Origin: Pseudomonas sp. LS44
Lineage (GTDB): Bacteria > Pseudomonadota > Gammaproteobacteria > Pseudomonadales > Pseudomonadaceae
Length of the DNA stretch: 64,000 nucleotides
Direction: 5' to 3'
Assembly: GCF_024730785.1 (NCBI RefSeq)
Contig: NZ_CP102830.1
Span: 310,001 to 374,000, forward strand
Shown here: in pieces, positions 16,248 to 25,518 of the stretch
Position numbering within the stretch: position 1 is the stretch's first letter
Layout of the letters: every line of letters starts with the position of its first letter
Made by a program: the position numbers and the translations under genes
The notes under the pieces: model-generated
What the model was told of the DNA's origin: nothing
The model's input: the letters and a program-made list of their open reading frames with translations, nothing else
The model's database searches: none

Positions 16248-16663
16248 GGATCGGGGAAGAACTCCTGGCTGAAGTCGAAGCTGTGCGGCGCGCCGGCGCC
16301 GACTTGCACCTGCACGCGGAAGCGCAGCATTTCCTGCTGATCGAAGGGAAACTGCGCCAGGTAGTAGATGGCGCCGCTGTCGTTGACCTGCTTGAAGGTT
16401 AGTGGCCGCGCCTTGCCGAGCAGATCGGTGACCGAGCCGCTGACAGTCGCGGTACTGGCCTTGCCGGCCTTGAGCACGGCAATGTTGAGCACGCCCTGGG
16501 TCTTGCTGCGGGTCAGGCCGGTGGCGGCGGCCGTATCGGGTTGCAGGTAGCTGGAGTTGAAGGCGCTGTAATGCACGTCCAGATCGCCGAAGCTTTGTTT
16601 GCGCTCGGCCAGCGCCGGCAGGGCCAGGCACAGGGCGCAGAAAAACAGGATGAGGCGACGCAT
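16244..16663 (-). CDS. DUF4426 secreted protein
   Basis: The 139-residue protein has a signal peptide ([19 protein letters not shown], cleavage near residue 19). A small beta-sandwich-like mature domain follows, beginning with [17 protein letters not shown], a segment typical of DUF4426. It lies between metW and rdgB, 23 bp after metW, in an order conserved in pseudomonads. Function unknown. Confidence 0.87.
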   Translation of the reverse strand: MRRLILFFCALCLALPALAERKQSFGDLDVHYSAFNSSYLQPDTAAATGLTRSKTQGVLNIAVLKAGKASTATVSGSVTDLLGKARPLTFKQVNDSGAIYYLAQFPFDQQEMLRFRVQVQVGAGAPHSFDFSQEFFPDP

Positions 16664-16686
16664 GGGATTCTCCTTGTACGGGCAGG

Positions 16687-17307
16687 TCAGACGGCGATGC
16701 GGTGATCCAGCACGCCAGGTCCGCTGACGCGATAGATGCCGATCTCACCTAACAGGTTAGGCCAAAGCCGGCTGGCGAAACTGTCGCGGTGTTGCTGGTC
16801 GACGGCCAGGCGGTCGAGCACCTTGACCTGGCGCTCGCGGCACAGTGCCTCGAAATCCTTGAAGGTGCAGAAATGGATGTTCGGCGTGTTGTACCAGGTG
16901 TACGGGAGGAATTCCGACACCGGCATGCGTCCGTTGCGCGCCAGATACCAGCGGCAGCGCCAGTGACCGAAGTTGGGGAAGGTGATGATGCAGGTCTTGC
17001 CGACCCGCAGCATCTCTTCGAGGATCCGGTCCGGGTAGTGCACGGCCTGCAGGGCTTGGGTCATCACCACTACGTCGAAGCTGTTGCTGGCGAAGTTGCC
17101 CAGCCCTTCGTCGAGGTTCTGCTCGATGACATTGACGCCTTTGTCGATGCACTCGGCGATGTTGGCCGGATCGATTTCCAGGCCATAGCCACTGACCTGC
17201 TTGTGCTCGCCCAGCCAGGCCAGCAGTTCGCCGTTGCCGCAGCCGAGGTCGAGCACGCGGCTGCCGGCGGGGATCCAGTCTTGGATGATTTCCAGGTCGG
17301 CACGCAT
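16687..17307 (-). CDS. metW: Methionine biosynthesis protein MetW
   Basis: MetW is a class I methyltransferase-like protein that works with MetX in homoserine acylation; the two are nearly always adjacent. The 206-residue sequence has the SAM-like motif [17 protein letters not shown], then [17 protein letters not shown] and [13 protein letters not shown]. It starts 2 bp after the metX stop. No catalytic activity of its own is assumed; the known role is to support MetX. Confidence 0.95.
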   Translation of the reverse strand: MRADLEIIQDWIPAGSRVLDLGCGNGELLAWLGEHKQVSGYGLEIDPANIAECIDKGVNVIEQNLDEGLGNFASNSFDVVVMTQALQAVHYPDRILEEMLRVGKTCIITFPNFGHWRCRWYLARNGRMPVSEFLPYTWYNTPNIHFCTFKDFEALCRERQVKVLDRLAVDQQHRDSFASRLWPNLLGEIGIYRVSGPGVLDHRIAV

Positions 17308-17309
17308 GG

Positions 17310-18449
17310 TTACACCAGAATCCTGTTCATGTAGCTGCTGAAGGCCTGCAGGTAGCGCGGGATCGGGATGAGGAAGGCATCGTGGCCCTGTGGCGCGTCG
17401 ATCTCCAGGTAGGAGACGTTCTTGCGCGCGGCGAGTAGCGCATCGACCAGCTCGCGTGAGCGGGCCGGCGAGAAGCGCCAGTCGGTGGTGAACGACATCA
17501 CGCAGAAGTCCGCCTGCGCACCGGCCAGGGTCTTGGCCAGATTGCCATCGTGAGCGGCGGCCGGGTCGAAGTAGTCCAGCGCCTTGGTCATCAGCAGGTA
17601 GGTGTTGGCATCGAAACGCCCAGAAAACTCTTCGCCCTGATAGCGCAGGTAGCTTTCGACCTGGAATTCGACGCTGTGGAAGTCGTAATTGAGCTTCTCG
17701 CTCTTCAGCCCGCGGCCGAATTTCTCGCCCATGGCGTCATCCGACAGGTAGGTGATATGGCCGACCATGCGCGCCAGCATCAGGCCGCGCTTGGGGATCA
17801 CGTTTTGTTCCTGGAAATGCCCGCCATGAAACTCCGGGTCGGTGAGGATCGCCTGGCGCGCCACTTCGTTGAAGGCGATGTTCTGAGCCGAGAGCTTGGG
17901 CGCCGAGGCAATTGCCAGGCAATGACGGATGCGCTCCGGGTAGCTGATGCTCCATTGCAGCGCCTGCATGCCGCCCAGGCTGCCGCCCACCACGGCGGCC
18001 CATTGGCCGATGCCGAGGCGGTCAGCCAGGCGCGCCTGGCTGTTGACCCAGTCTTCCACGGTCATCACCGGGAAATCCGCGCCGAACGGTTTGCCGGTCG
18101 CCGGATTGACGCTCGACGGGCCGGTCGAACCGTTGCAGCCGCCGAGATTGTTGAGGCTGACGACAAAGAATTTGTTGGTATCGATTGGCTTGCCGGGACC
18201 GATGCAGCTATCCCACCAGCCGGGCTTGCGCTCGTCGGCGCTGTGATAGCCGGCGGCGTGATGATGGCCGGAGAGCGCGTGGCAGATCAGCACGGCGTTG
18301 CTGCGCGCGGCGTTCAGCTGGCCATAGGTCTCGTACACCAGCCGGTAATCGGCCAGGCTGCGACCGCAGGCCAGGGACAAGGGTTCAGGGAAATCGGCAA
18401 CCTGGGGAATCACCAGGCCGACGGAGTCTTCGGGAAAGACGGTGGGCAT
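17310..18449 (-). CDS. metX: Homoserine O-acyltransferase MetX
   Basis: This is the first committed enzyme of methionine synthesis, an alpha/beta-hydrolase that acylates homoserine. The 379 residues include the nucleophile elbow [12 protein letters not shown] (Ser157). Near the C-terminus are [16 protein letters not shown] (catalytic Asp) and APQGHDAFL (catalytic His). Annotation databases call such proteins acetyltransferases, but many pseudomonad MetX enzymes use succinyl-CoA, and sequence alone here does not decide. It heads the metX-metW-DUF4426-rdgB-hemW operon. Confidence 0.95.
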   Translation of the reverse strand: MPTVFPEDSVGLVIPQVADFPEPLSLACGRSLADYRLVYETYGQLNAARSNAVLICHALSGHHHAAGYHSADERKPGWWDSCIGPGKPIDTNKFFVVSLNNLGGCNGSTGPSSVNPATGKPFGADFPVMTVEDWVNSQARLADRLGIGQWAAVVGGSLGGMQALQWSISYPERIRHCLAIASAPKLSAQNIAFNEVARQAILTDPEFHGGHFQEQNVIPKRGLMLARMVGHITYLSDDAMGEKFGRGLKSEKLNYDFHSVEFQVESYLRYQGEEFSGRFDANTYLLMTKALDYFDPAAAHDGNLAKTLAGAQADFCVMSFTTDWRFSPARSRELVDALLAARKNVSYLEIDAPQGHDAFLIPIPRYLQAFSSYMNRILV

Positions 18450-18490
18450 CGACCCTGCTCTTTATCGGGGGAGGGCGCCAGTCTAAAGAG

Positions 18491-18523
18491 CACCGCCCCG
18501 TGCGGCAAGCAATCGGGGCGGTG
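18491..18523 (-). terminator. Stem-loop between the dynamin-like gene and metX
   Basis: A perfect 10-bp inverted repeat, CACCGCCCCG (18491-18500) and CGGGGCGGTG (18514-18523), lies 41 bp before the metX ATG and 45 bp after the stop of the upstream minus-strand gene. Two T-rich runs precede it on the minus strand (18541-18556). It may end the upstream transcript or belong to the metX leader. The short T tract after the stem makes it a weak terminator. Confidence 0.5.
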
Positions 18524-18567
18524 GGCTAATGCCTTGAAAAAACGCTACAAAAAACGGCGCTGGGGGA

Positions 18568-20547
18568 TCAGTCGGTGCCTTGCTGGTAGTTGGCCACCGG
18601 CAAGGTCACGACCTTGCCCTGGCGCTGGATCGGCGCCGGGCGGCGCAAGGTGCGCAGTATCTCCGCGGCCTGCTGCAACTGTTGCTCGAGCTCGCCGCTG
18701 TAGCGCAGCAATTGCTCACCGCGCACGCGCGCCTGCTGGGTGTCCTGGGCCAGCGACTTGAGGCGCAGCATGTGGCTTTCGAGCAGTTGCTTGTGTTCCA
18801 GGGTGTATTGCATCAGCGGCATCAGCGCATCGTGTGCCCACTGTTCGGCGTCCTGGCGCAGGCGCATGTGCAGGCCGATGAGTTCCTGCACCAGGGTGGC
18901 GAAGAAGCGTCGGGTCAGCACGCGCTTCTCGGTCAGCAGGGTTTTCATCTGCAGGCGGAACTGGTCGGCCTTAACGCGCAGCTGCTTGAGCTCACGCTGG
19001 TAGCGCTGGATCTCGAACAACGGCGCATCGATGCCGTTCAACGGATTCTCTTCGTTGTGCCGTCGATAGATGGCGCTGACCATCTTGTTGGCCATTTCCG
19101 CTTCCTGGCCGAGGCTGTGCAGGTCGTGGTCGACCGAACGAAAGAAATGCAGGATCGCCTGATTGATGCCAAGCGTGGTCCAGCTGCCGCTGAGGTTCTC
19201 GCGCACCTTGACCACATGCTCTTCGAGGCGCTCGGCATTCACCGCGGCGCAGAGCAGATCACCCTGGCGCTTGAGCAGGCGCTGATTGGTTTTCAGGCTG
19301 AGCAGGCGTTTGTGGTGCTGGCTGTGGTCGTCCTTGGTTTTGGCGGTCATCTCGAACAGCAGTTGGCCGTTGTCCTGCTGATGGCTGGACAGCTGGCCTT
19401 GTTGTTCGCGGACCTTTTCCAGGCGCAGGTTGAGCACGTGCTGGCTGTTTTGCACCAGGGCCAGCACTTGATTGACCACACGCTGTTCGAGCAGGCGCTC
19501 CTTCTGCGCGACGATGCGTTCGCAGAGCAGGTTTTCCAGGTTTTCCATCTGGCTGCGCTTGAGCAGGGCGGCGTCGCCGCGCACCTTGGCCAGCAGCGCC
19601 TGCTTGGCCGACAGCGGCAGCACCTCGGTCTGGGCGATACCGAGCTGTTTGGCGGTGGCGCTCTGGATCTGCGCGATGGCGTTCTGCACGAACGTCTCGC
19701 CGGCCAGGTCGTCCCACAGCACGTCGATCTTGTTGAGCACGGCGAACAGGCTGGTCTGGGTGTCTTCGTCGAGCTGGCGGATGTGGTTCTGCCAGATTTC
19801 CATGTCGCTGGCGGTCACCCCGGTATCGGCCGACAGCAGGAAGATGATCGCCTGGGCGCTGGGCAGCATCGACAGGGTCAGTTCCGGCTCGCTGCCGAGG
19901 GCATTCAGGCCCGGGGTGTCGAGGATGCGCAGGCCCTGGCGCAGCAGCGGATGATCGAAGTTGACGATCGCATGGCGCCAGGCCGGCACCAAAACCAGCC
20001 CAGGTTTGCCGGCGCTTTCCAGCATGTCCGGGTGGAAACCAAGCTGGATCGCCTGTTCGACCGGCATCGGTTTGGTCTTTGCCACCTGGGCGAAGGCCTG
20101 GACCATGTTGGCCGGGTCGCTGAGGTCCAGGGGAATGTTCACCCAGTGCCGGGGAATACGTTTGAACTGCGAAACGCTGGCATCGGCCAGGCGCGTTTCG
20201 ATCGGCAGCAGGCGGATGTAGGAGCGTTCCGAGCGCGGGTCGAAGAACAGCTCGGTGGGGCACATGGTGGTGCGCCCGGCCTGCGAGGGCAGCATGCGCT
20301 GGCCATATTGGGAGAAGAACAGCGAGTTGATCAGCTCGGTCTTGCCGCGCGAGAATTCGCCAACGAAAGCCAGGGTGATGTGGTCGGTGCGCAGCAGGCG
20401 CATGGCCCGTTCCAGACGGGTTTCCATCGCCTCGGAGTTGAGGCGGTTGTGCGCCAGCCAACTGCGGTAGCGCGTGATTTCGCGCATCAGCTCGCGCTTC
20501 CACGCGACGTAGGCAGTCACTTGTTGACTGAGACGTTCCATGCTCAT
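18568..20547 (-). CDS. Bacterial dynamin-like GTPase
   Basis: The start at 20547 follows AGGAGAG and gives 659 residues. GTPase motifs of the dynamin superfamily are in order: P-loop GEFSRGKT (63-70), switch I threonines in GRTTMCPTEL (91-100), DTPGLNALGS (from 210) and NKID (272-275). The rest is a long helical, probably coiled-coil, stalk rich in Gln, Leu and Arg (for example around QKERLLEQRVVNQVLALVQ), with no clear transmembrane segment. Bacterial dynamin-like proteins act in membrane remodelling, envelope stress or chromosome/replisome partitioning. Which applies here is not visible. It has its own promoter and sits between the yggS-proC and metX operons. Confidence 0.9.
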   Translation of the reverse strand: MSMERLSQQVTAYVAWKRELMREITRYRSWLAHNRLNSEAMETRLERAMRLLRTDHITLAFVGEFSRGKTELINSLFFSQYGQRMLPSQAGRTTMCPTELFFDPRSERSYIRLLPIETRLADASVSQFKRIPRHWVNIPLDLSDPANMVQAFAQVAKTKPMPVEQAIQLGFHPDMLESAGKPGLVLVPAWRHAIVNFDHPLLRQGLRILDTPGLNALGSEPELTLSMLPSAQAIIFLLSADTGVTASDMEIWQNHIRQLDEDTQTSLFAVLNKIDVLWDDLAGETFVQNAIAQIQSATAKQLGIAQTEVLPLSAKQALLAKVRGDAALLKRSQMENLENLLCERIVAQKERLLEQRVVNQVLALVQNSQHVLNLRLEKVREQQGQLSSHQQDNGQLLFEMTAKTKDDHSQHHKRLLSLKTNQRLLKRQGDLLCAAVNAERLEEHVVKVRENLSGSWTTLGINQAILHFFRSVDHDLHSLGQEAEMANKMVSAIYRRHNEENPLNGIDAPLFEIQRYQRELKQLRVKADQFRLQMKTLLTEKRVLTRRFFATLVQELIGLHMRLRQDAEQWAHDALMPLMQYTLEHKQLLESHMLRLKSLAQDTQQARVRGEQLLRYSGELEQQLQQAAEILRTLRRPAPIQRQGKVVTLPVANYQQGTD

Positions 20548-20627
20548 CCTGGCTCTCCTGATTGGCTGCGCATCCTGCGGGTCATGGCGGAACTCGGTGC
20601 AACGCACGCCGGGCGCGTGCTCCGGGC

Positions 20628-20655
20628 ATTATGCGGGAGGCGTTGGCAGCGTCAA
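20628..20655 (-). promoter_or_regulatory. Sigma-70 type promoter for the dynamin-like gene
   Basis: On the minus strand TTGACG (20655-20650) and CATAAT (20633-20628) are separated by 16 bp. Transcription would begin near 20620, leaving a leader of about 70 nt before the ATG at 20547. The match to the consensus is good. It suggests that the gene is expressed independently of the upstream yggS operon. Confidence 0.55.
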
Positions 20656-20705
20656 TTGGCCCACCTGCCAGCGCCGCCCTAAGGTCGGTCAATCGGGCTG
20701 GGCGG

Positions 20706-20999
20706 TCAGTTGGGGCCGCCGAGGTGCAGTTCATTGGGCAAGCGCTTGGGGCTGCGAATACGCACGCGTTTCTGTCGGTTCAGCTCGCCACTTTCCAGGC
20801 TGACCTGGCTTTTCGCCACACCGAAGGCCTTGCCGAGAAAGGCCAACAGCTGGGCATTGGCCTTGCCTTCCACCGGCGGGGCGGTAAGGCGGATCTTCAG
20901 CCGCTCACCATGCAGCCCGGCGAACTCGTCGCAGCTGGCCTTGGGCTGCAGGTGGCAGTCGAGGATGAGGTCGGCGCCGTCCCAACGGTACCAGCTCAT
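20706..20999 (-). CDS. DUF167 (YggU) family protein
   Basis: The 97-residue protein contains the DUF167 core LKIRLTAPPVEGKANAQLL followed by VSLESGELNRQKRVRI. It is the last gene of the yggS-proC-yggT run, 22 bp after yggT. The family has a known small alpha/beta structure but no assigned activity. Confidence 0.92.
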   Translation of the reverse strand: MSWYRWDGADLILDCHLQPKASCDEFAGLHGERLKIRLTAPPVEGKANAQLLAFLGKAFGVAKSQVSLESGELNRQKRVRIRSPKRLPNELHLGGPN

Positions 21000-21021
21000 C
21001 CTCGGCTCCGGGCGCGGCCAG

Positions 21022-21615
21022 TCACAGGAACGGACTGAGCATCTTCGGCATGCCGGTCATTGCCGCCAGGTTGCCGATCACCAGCATGTCCAGCAGGTTC
21101 AGCGCGATAAAGGCGAAGATCGGCGAGAGATCCAGGCCGCCGAGGCTCGGCAGGAAGCGCCGAATCGGTGCCAGCAGCGGTTCGCAGATCTGGTTGACCA
21201 GTTGCGCCCCCGGGTTGTAGCTGCCCGGTGCCACCCAGGAAAGGATCACGCTGACGATCAGGGCGAAGAAGAACACTTTGAGAAACAGCGAGGTGACGCC
21301 GATGATCGACCAGATCAGCACCTGCAAGATGTAGCCGGCCACGCCGTAACCCATCAGGGTCAGGGTCACCACCATCAGCAGCAGCTGGACCAGAATCGCC
21401 AGCACCAGCGAGGCCAGATCCAGACCGGCGAAGCCCGGCACCACGCGGCGCAACGGCTTGAGCAACGGCTGGGTGGCCTTGACGATGAACTGGCTGAGCG
21501 GGTTATAGAAGTCGGCGCGCACCAGTTGCAGGATGAAACGCAGCAGCACGATCAGCAGGTACAGGCTGCCGAGGGTCTGGATGATGTAGATAAGTGCAGT
21601 ATTCAGTCCGGTCAT
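21022..21615 (-). CDS. yggT: YggT family integral membrane protein
   Basis: The 197-residue protein consists of two YggT repeats, each with two membrane helices around an FYNPLSQF/YNPGAQLV-type loop. Both repeats have the motif LLxPLRRxxPxxxGLDLS (first copy from about residue 50, second near 150). Some YggT proteins have been linked to osmotic or potassium stress tolerance and to cell-division or photosystem organisation elsewhere; the role in Pseudomonas is unclear. It lies 10 bp downstream of proC. Confidence 0.93.
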   Translation of the reverse strand: MTGLNTALIYIIQTLGSLYLLIVLLRFILQLVRADFYNPLSQFIVKATQPLLKPLRRVVPGFAGLDLASLVLAILVQLLLMVVTLTLMGYGVAGYILQVLIWSIIGVTSLFLKVFFFALIVSVILSWVAPGSYNPGAQLVNQICEPLLAPIRRFLPSLGGLDLSPIFAFIALNLLDMLVIGNLAAMTGMPKMLSPFL

Positions 21616-21625
21616 GCTTAGCTCC

Positions 21626-22447
21626 TTATTGGCCCAACTGCTCGGCCAGCTCCGCCGAGCGGTGTGCGGCGGCGTCCAGTGCGTGTTTGACCAGGGTTTC
21701 GAAACCGCCGGCCTGGAAGGTTTTGATCGCCGCCTCGGTGGTACCGGCTGGTGAGGTCACCCGGCGGCGCAGTTCGGCGGCGTCGACATCGCTGGCCACC
21801 GCCATGCGCGCGGCGCCCAAGGCAGTCTGCAGGGTCAGTTTGGCCGCAGTGTCGCGCGGCAGACCGAGCTGTTCACCGGCGGCGGTCATCGCCTCGATCA
21901 GCAGGAAGAAATACGCCGGGCCACTGCCGGAGACGGCGGTGACGGCATCGATCAGCTGTTCCTCATCCAGCCACAGCGCCAGGCCGACGGCGGACAGCAG
22001 CTGTTCGGCCTGCTCGCGCTGGACGCTGGATACCGCCGCGTTGGCGTACAAGCCGCTGACTCCTTCGCGCAGCAGTGCCGGGGTGTTGGGCATGCAGCGC
22101 ACGATGGCGCGCGAGGTGCCCAGCCAGTTTTCCAGGCTGGCGCAGCTGATGCCGGCGGCGATCGAGACGATCAGCGGGTTGCCGGACAGACTCGGCGCCA
22201 GAGCCTGGCACACCGCTTTCATAACCTGCGGCTTGACCGACAGGACGATGATCTCGGCGCCTTGGGTGGCCTCGGCGTTGTCGGCGAACACCTGGATGCC
22301 GTGCTCGGCGGCAATGCGCGCGCGCTGCTCGGTATTCGGCTCGCTGGCGCGGATGGCGTCGGCCTCCAGGCCCTGGGCACGCAGGCCGCCGATCAGGCTG
22401 GCGGCCATGTTGCCGGCGCCGATGAAGGCGATGCGGGGTTGGCTCAT
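21626..22447 (-). CDS. proC: Pyrroline-5-carboxylate reductase
   Basis: ProC performs the last step of proline synthesis, NAD(P)H-dependent reduction of pyrroline-5-carboxylate. The 273 residues start with the Rossmann motif AFIGAGNMAASLIGGL. They contain the ProC signature region VTAVSGSGPAYFFLLIEAM and the C-terminal helix LRRRVTSPAGTTEAAI. It is 11 bp after yggS in a proline/PLP-homeostasis operon order conserved in many bacteria. Confidence 0.97.
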   Translation of the reverse strand: MSQPRIAFIGAGNMAASLIGGLRAQGLEADAIRASEPNTEQRARIAAEHGIQVFADNAEATQGAEIIVLSVKPQVMKAVCQALAPSLSGNPLIVSIAAGISCASLENWLGTSRAIVRCMPNTPALLREGVSGLYANAAVSSVQREQAEQLLSAVGLALWLDEEQLIDAVTAVSGSGPAYFFLLIEAMTAAGEQLGLPRDTAAKLTLQTALGAARMAVASDVDAAELRRRVTSPAGTTEAAIKTFQAGGFETLVKHALDAAAHRSAELAEQLGQ

Positions 22448-22458
22448 AACTAGCTTCC

Positions 22459-23166
22459 TTATATAGAGGTGGACGCCGGGTAGCCGCGGGCGCCAAACAG
22501 GGCGGTGCCGATGCGTACCCAGGTGGCGCCCTCGGCGATGGCGGCTTCGAGGTCGTGGCTCATGCCCATCGAGAGGGTGTCGAGTTCAATCTGTTGTTCG
22601 GCCTGCAGCTGCTCGGCCAGTCCGCGCACCCGAGCGAAGGCGGCATGCTGCGCACTGTGCTCCTCGGTCGGTTCGGGGATCGCCATCAAACCGCGTAGCT
22701 TCAAGCCGGGCAGTCGGCTGACGGCCGCGGCGAGCTGCGGCAGTTCCTCTGGCGTGCAGCCGGACTTGCTCGCCTCACCGCTGACATTGACTTGCAGACA
22801 GATGTTCAATGCCGGCAATTGCGCCGGGCGCAGGCTGGACAGGCGCTCGGCGATTTTCAGCCGGTCCACCGAATGCACCCAGGCGAAATGCTCGGCGATT
22901 GTCTTGCATTTGTTTGACTGAATGGGGCCGATGAAATGCCAAATCAAGGATAAGTCGGCCAGCTCCGCTTGCTTGACCAGCGCTTCCTGCAGGTAGTTTT
23001 CGCCGAAGTCACACACACCTGCCGCATGGGCTGCGCGGATGTCTGCCGATGGTTTGGTCTTGCTCACCGCGAGCAGGCCGATGGCCTCCGCCGGGCGCCC
23101 GCAGGCATGCGCCGCCTCACGAATACGCTCACCGATCTTTGCAATATTCTTCGCTATCGTGGACAT
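22459..23166 (-). CDS. yggS: PLP homeostasis protein YggS/PLPBP
   Basis: The 235-residue pyridoxal-phosphate-binding protein has an alanine-racemase-like single barrel domain. The PLP lysine lies in LLAVSKTKPSADIRAAH, and WHFIGPIQSNKC is the family signature. C-terminal SMGMSHDLEAAIAEG and WVRIGTALFG bind the phosphate. It has no enzymatic activity by family knowledge and buffers PLP and amino-acid pools. It is divergent from pilT, the same junction as in P. aeruginosa. Confidence 0.95.
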   Translation of the reverse strand: MSTIAKNIAKIGERIREAAHACGRPAEAIGLLAVSKTKPSADIRAAHAAGVCDFGENYLQEALVKQAELADLSLIWHFIGPIQSNKCKTIAEHFAWVHSVDRLKIAERLSSLRPAQLPALNICLQVNVSGEASKSGCTPEELPQLAAAVSRLPGLKLRGLMAIPEPTEEHSAQHAAFARVRGLAEQLQAEQQIELDTLSMGMSHDLEAAIAEGATWVRIGTALFGARGYPASTSI

Positions 23167-23229
23167 TACTTGCGCCCGCCGCTAAGGGTCTGCGGCATTC
23201 TACCTGCTTGCTTGTATTTGGGGAGTTCC

Positions 23230-24264
23230 ATGGATATCACCGAGCTGCTGGCCTTCAGTGCCAAGCAAGGCGCTTCAGACCTGCACCTCTCGGCAGGCTT
23301 GCCGCCGATGATTCGCGTCGATGGCGATGTGCGGCGGATCAACCTGCCGGCGATGGATCACAAGCAAGTACACGCGCTGATCTACGACATCATGAACGAC
23401 AAGCAGCGCAAGGATTACGAGGAATTCCTCGAGACCGACTTCTCCTTCGAAGTGCCTGGCGTGGCGCGTTTCCGGGTCAACGCGTTCAATCAGAATCGCG
23501 GCGCCGGCGCAGTATTCCGGACCATTCCGTCCAAAGTGCTAAGCATGGAAGACCTCGGCATGGGTGAGGTGTTCAAGAAGATCACCGACGTTCCGCGCGG
23601 TCTGGTGCTGGTCACCGGGCCGACCGGCTCGGGTAAATCGACCACCCTGGCGGCGATGCTCGACCACCTCAACAGCACTAAATACCACCACATTCTGACC
23701 ATCGAAGACCCGATCGAATTCGTTCACGAGTCGAAGAAGTGTCTGGTTAACCAGCGCGAAGTGCACCGCGATACCCTGGGCTTCTCCGAGGCCTTGCGTT
23801 CGGCCCTGCGGGAAGACCCGGACATCATCCTGGTCGGCGAGATGCGCGACCTGGAAACCATCCGCCTGGCGCTGACCGCCGCGGAGACCGGGCACTTGGT
23901 ATTCGGCACCCTGCACACCACCTCCGCGGCCAAGACCATCGACCGGGTGGTCGACGTGTTCCCGGCGGAAGAGAAATCCATGGTTCGCTCGATGCTCTCC
24001 GAGTCGCTGCAATCGGTGATCTCGCAGACTCTGCTGAAGAAGGTCGGCGGTGGCCGGGTGGCGGCCCACGAAATCATGATCGGCACCCCGGCGATCCGTA
24101 ACCTGATCCGCGAGGACAAGGTGGCGCAGATGTATTCGGCGATCCAGACCGGCGGCTCGCTGGGCATGCAGACCCTCGACATGTGCCTCAAGGGCCTGGT
24201 CGCCAAGGGCCTGGTCAGCCGCGAGAATGCCCGCGAAAAATCCAAAAACCCGGAAAACTTCTGA
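23230..24264 (+). CDS. pilT: Type IV pilus retraction ATPase PilT
   Basis: PilT is the hexameric motor that depolymerises the pilus and drives twitching. The start at 23230 follows GGGGAG and gives 344 residues. Motifs: N-terminal SDLHLSAGLPPMIRVDG; Walker A GPTGSGKSTTLAAML; Asp box ILTIEDPIEFVH; Walker B DPDIILVGEMRDLETI; His box TAAETGHLVFGTLHT. The retraction motif AIRNLIRE is intact. pilU follows 62 bp later. Confidence 0.98.
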   Translation: MDITELLAFSAKQGASDLHLSAGLPPMIRVDGDVRRINLPAMDHKQVHALIYDIMNDKQRKDYEEFLETDFSFEVPGVARFRVNAFNQNRGAGAVFRTIPSKVLSMEDLGMGEVFKKITDVPRGLVLVTGPTGSGKSTTLAAMLDHLNSTKYHHILTIEDPIEFVHESKKCLVNQREVHRDTLGFSEALRSALREDPDIILVGEMRDLETIRLALTAAETGHLVFGTLHTTSAAKTIDRVVDVFPAEEKSMVRSMLSESLQSVISQTLLKKVGGGRVAAHEIMIGTPAIRNLIREDKVAQMYSAIQTGGSLGMQTLDMCLKGLVAKGLVSRENAREKSKNPENF

Positions 24265-24326
24265 TCGCAGTGGCCGGCGCTCCGCGTCGGTCAAGGCAGC
24301 ACGTCGCACGATAGGCGAGAGAACCC

Positions 24327-25472
24327 ATGGAATTTGAAAAGCTGCTGCGTCTGATGGTGGAAAAGGGCGGTTCCGACCTGTTCATTACCGCCGGTGTCCC
24401 GCCGTCGATGAAGGTCAATGGCAAGATCATGCCGGTGACCAAGAACGCCATGTCACCGGAGCAGACTCGCGAAACCGTGCTCGGCGTGATGAACGAACAG
24501 CAGCGCCGCGACTTCGCCGAGAACCACGAGTGCAACTTCGCCATCAGCGCGCGCGGGATCGGCCGTTTCCGGGTCAGCGCGTTTTATCAGCGCAACTTGG
24601 TGGGCATGGTGCTGCGCCGCATCGAGACCAACATCCCGACGCTCGACGAACTCAAACTGCCGGAAATTCTCAAGAAGCTGGCGCTGACCAAGCGCGGCCT
24701 GGTGCTGTTCGTCGGCGCCACCGGCACCGGCAAGTCCACCTCGCTGGCGGCGATGATCGGCTACCGCAACAAGAACAGCAGCGGCCACATCATCTCCATC
24801 GAAGACCCGATCGAATACATCCACCAGCATCAGAGCTGCATCGTCACCCAGCGCGAAGTGGGTATCGACACCGAGTCCTTCGAAGTGGCGCTGAAGAACA
24901 CCCTGCGCCAGGCGCCGGACGTGATCCTGATCGGCGAGGTGCGTACCCGCGAGACCATGGACCACGCGGTGGCCTTCGCCGAAACTGGCCACCTGTGCCT
25001 GGCCACTTTGCACGCCAACAACGCCAACCAGGCGCTCGACCGGATCATCAACTTCTTCCCCGCCGATCGGCAGCAGCAGGTGTGGATGGATTTGTCGTTG
25101 AACCTCAAGGCGATCGTCGCCCAGCAGCTGATTCCGACCCCGGACGGTAAAGGCCGTCGCGCGGTGATCGAGGTGTTGATCAACACCCCGCTGGCCGCCG
25201 ATCTGATCAAGAAAGGCGAGGTGCACGAACTCAAAGCGTTGATGAAGCGCTCCACCGAGCTGGGCATGCAGACCTTCGACCAAGCGCTGTACAACCTCTA
25301 CAGCCAGGGCGAGATCACCTACGAAGATGCCTTGCTGTATGCCGACTCGGCCAACGACCTGCGCCTGATGATCAAGCTCGGCTCGGAAACCGATGGCGAG
25401 CACCTGACCAGCGTCAGTCAGGGGCTGAGCCTGGAAGTCAGCGAAGATGATCCGGGACGGCGGTTTAGTTGA
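24327..25472 (+). CDS. pilU: PilT-like retraction ATPase PilU
   Basis: PilU is a PilT paralogue that supports retraction under load and needs PilT. The 381 residues contain SDLFITAGVPPSMKVNG, Walker A GATGTGKSTSLAAM, ISIEDPIEYIH, Walker B APDVILIGEVRTRETM and FAETGHLCLATLHANN. The extended C-terminus (after DLRLMIKLGSE) distinguishes PilU from PilT. A strong terminator follows the stop immediately. Confidence 0.97.
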   Translation: MEFEKLLRLMVEKGGSDLFITAGVPPSMKVNGKIMPVTKNAMSPEQTRETVLGVMNEQQRRDFAENHECNFAISARGIGRFRVSAFYQRNLVGMVLRRIETNIPTLDELKLPEILKKLALTKRGLVLFVGATGTGKSTSLAAMIGYRNKNSSGHIISIEDPIEYIHQHQSCIVTQREVGIDTESFEVALKNTLRQAPDVILIGEVRTRETMDHAVAFAETGHLCLATLHANNANQALDRIINFFPADRQQQVWMDLSLNLKAIVAQQLIPTPDGKGRRAVIEVLINTPLAADLIKKGEVHELKALMKRSTELGMQTFDQALYNLYSQGEITYEDALLYADSANDLRLMIKLGSETDGEHLTSVSQGLSLEVSEDDPGRRFS

Positions 25473-25473
25473 A

Positions 25474-25505
25474 TGAAAAACGGCGCCCGCGGGCGCCGTT
25501 TTTCA
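25474..25505. terminator. Bidirectional terminator between pilU and the NlpC/P60 gene
   Basis: The palindrome AAAAACGGCGCCCG / CGGGCGCCGTTTTT is perfect, with A and T tracts at both ends. It serves the convergent pilU (plus) and NlpC/P60 (minus) genes. Confidence 0.93.
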
Positions 25506-25518
25506 TGGTCTGCTCGAT

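Noticed and set aside
16248..16748. Upstream in-frame extension of rdgB
   Set aside because: Overlaps DUF4426 in another frame and has no HAM1 similarity; the ATGA-coupled start at 16247 is standard.
18450..18567. SAM riboswitch upstream of metX
   Set aside because: Only one GC-rich stem-loop is present; none of the conserved SAM riboswitch segments could be found.
18580..20682. A 700-residue open frame antisense to the dynamin-like gene
   Set aside because: Typical GC-rich antisense shadow; the opposite strand has intact GTPase motifs, promoter and ribosome binding site.
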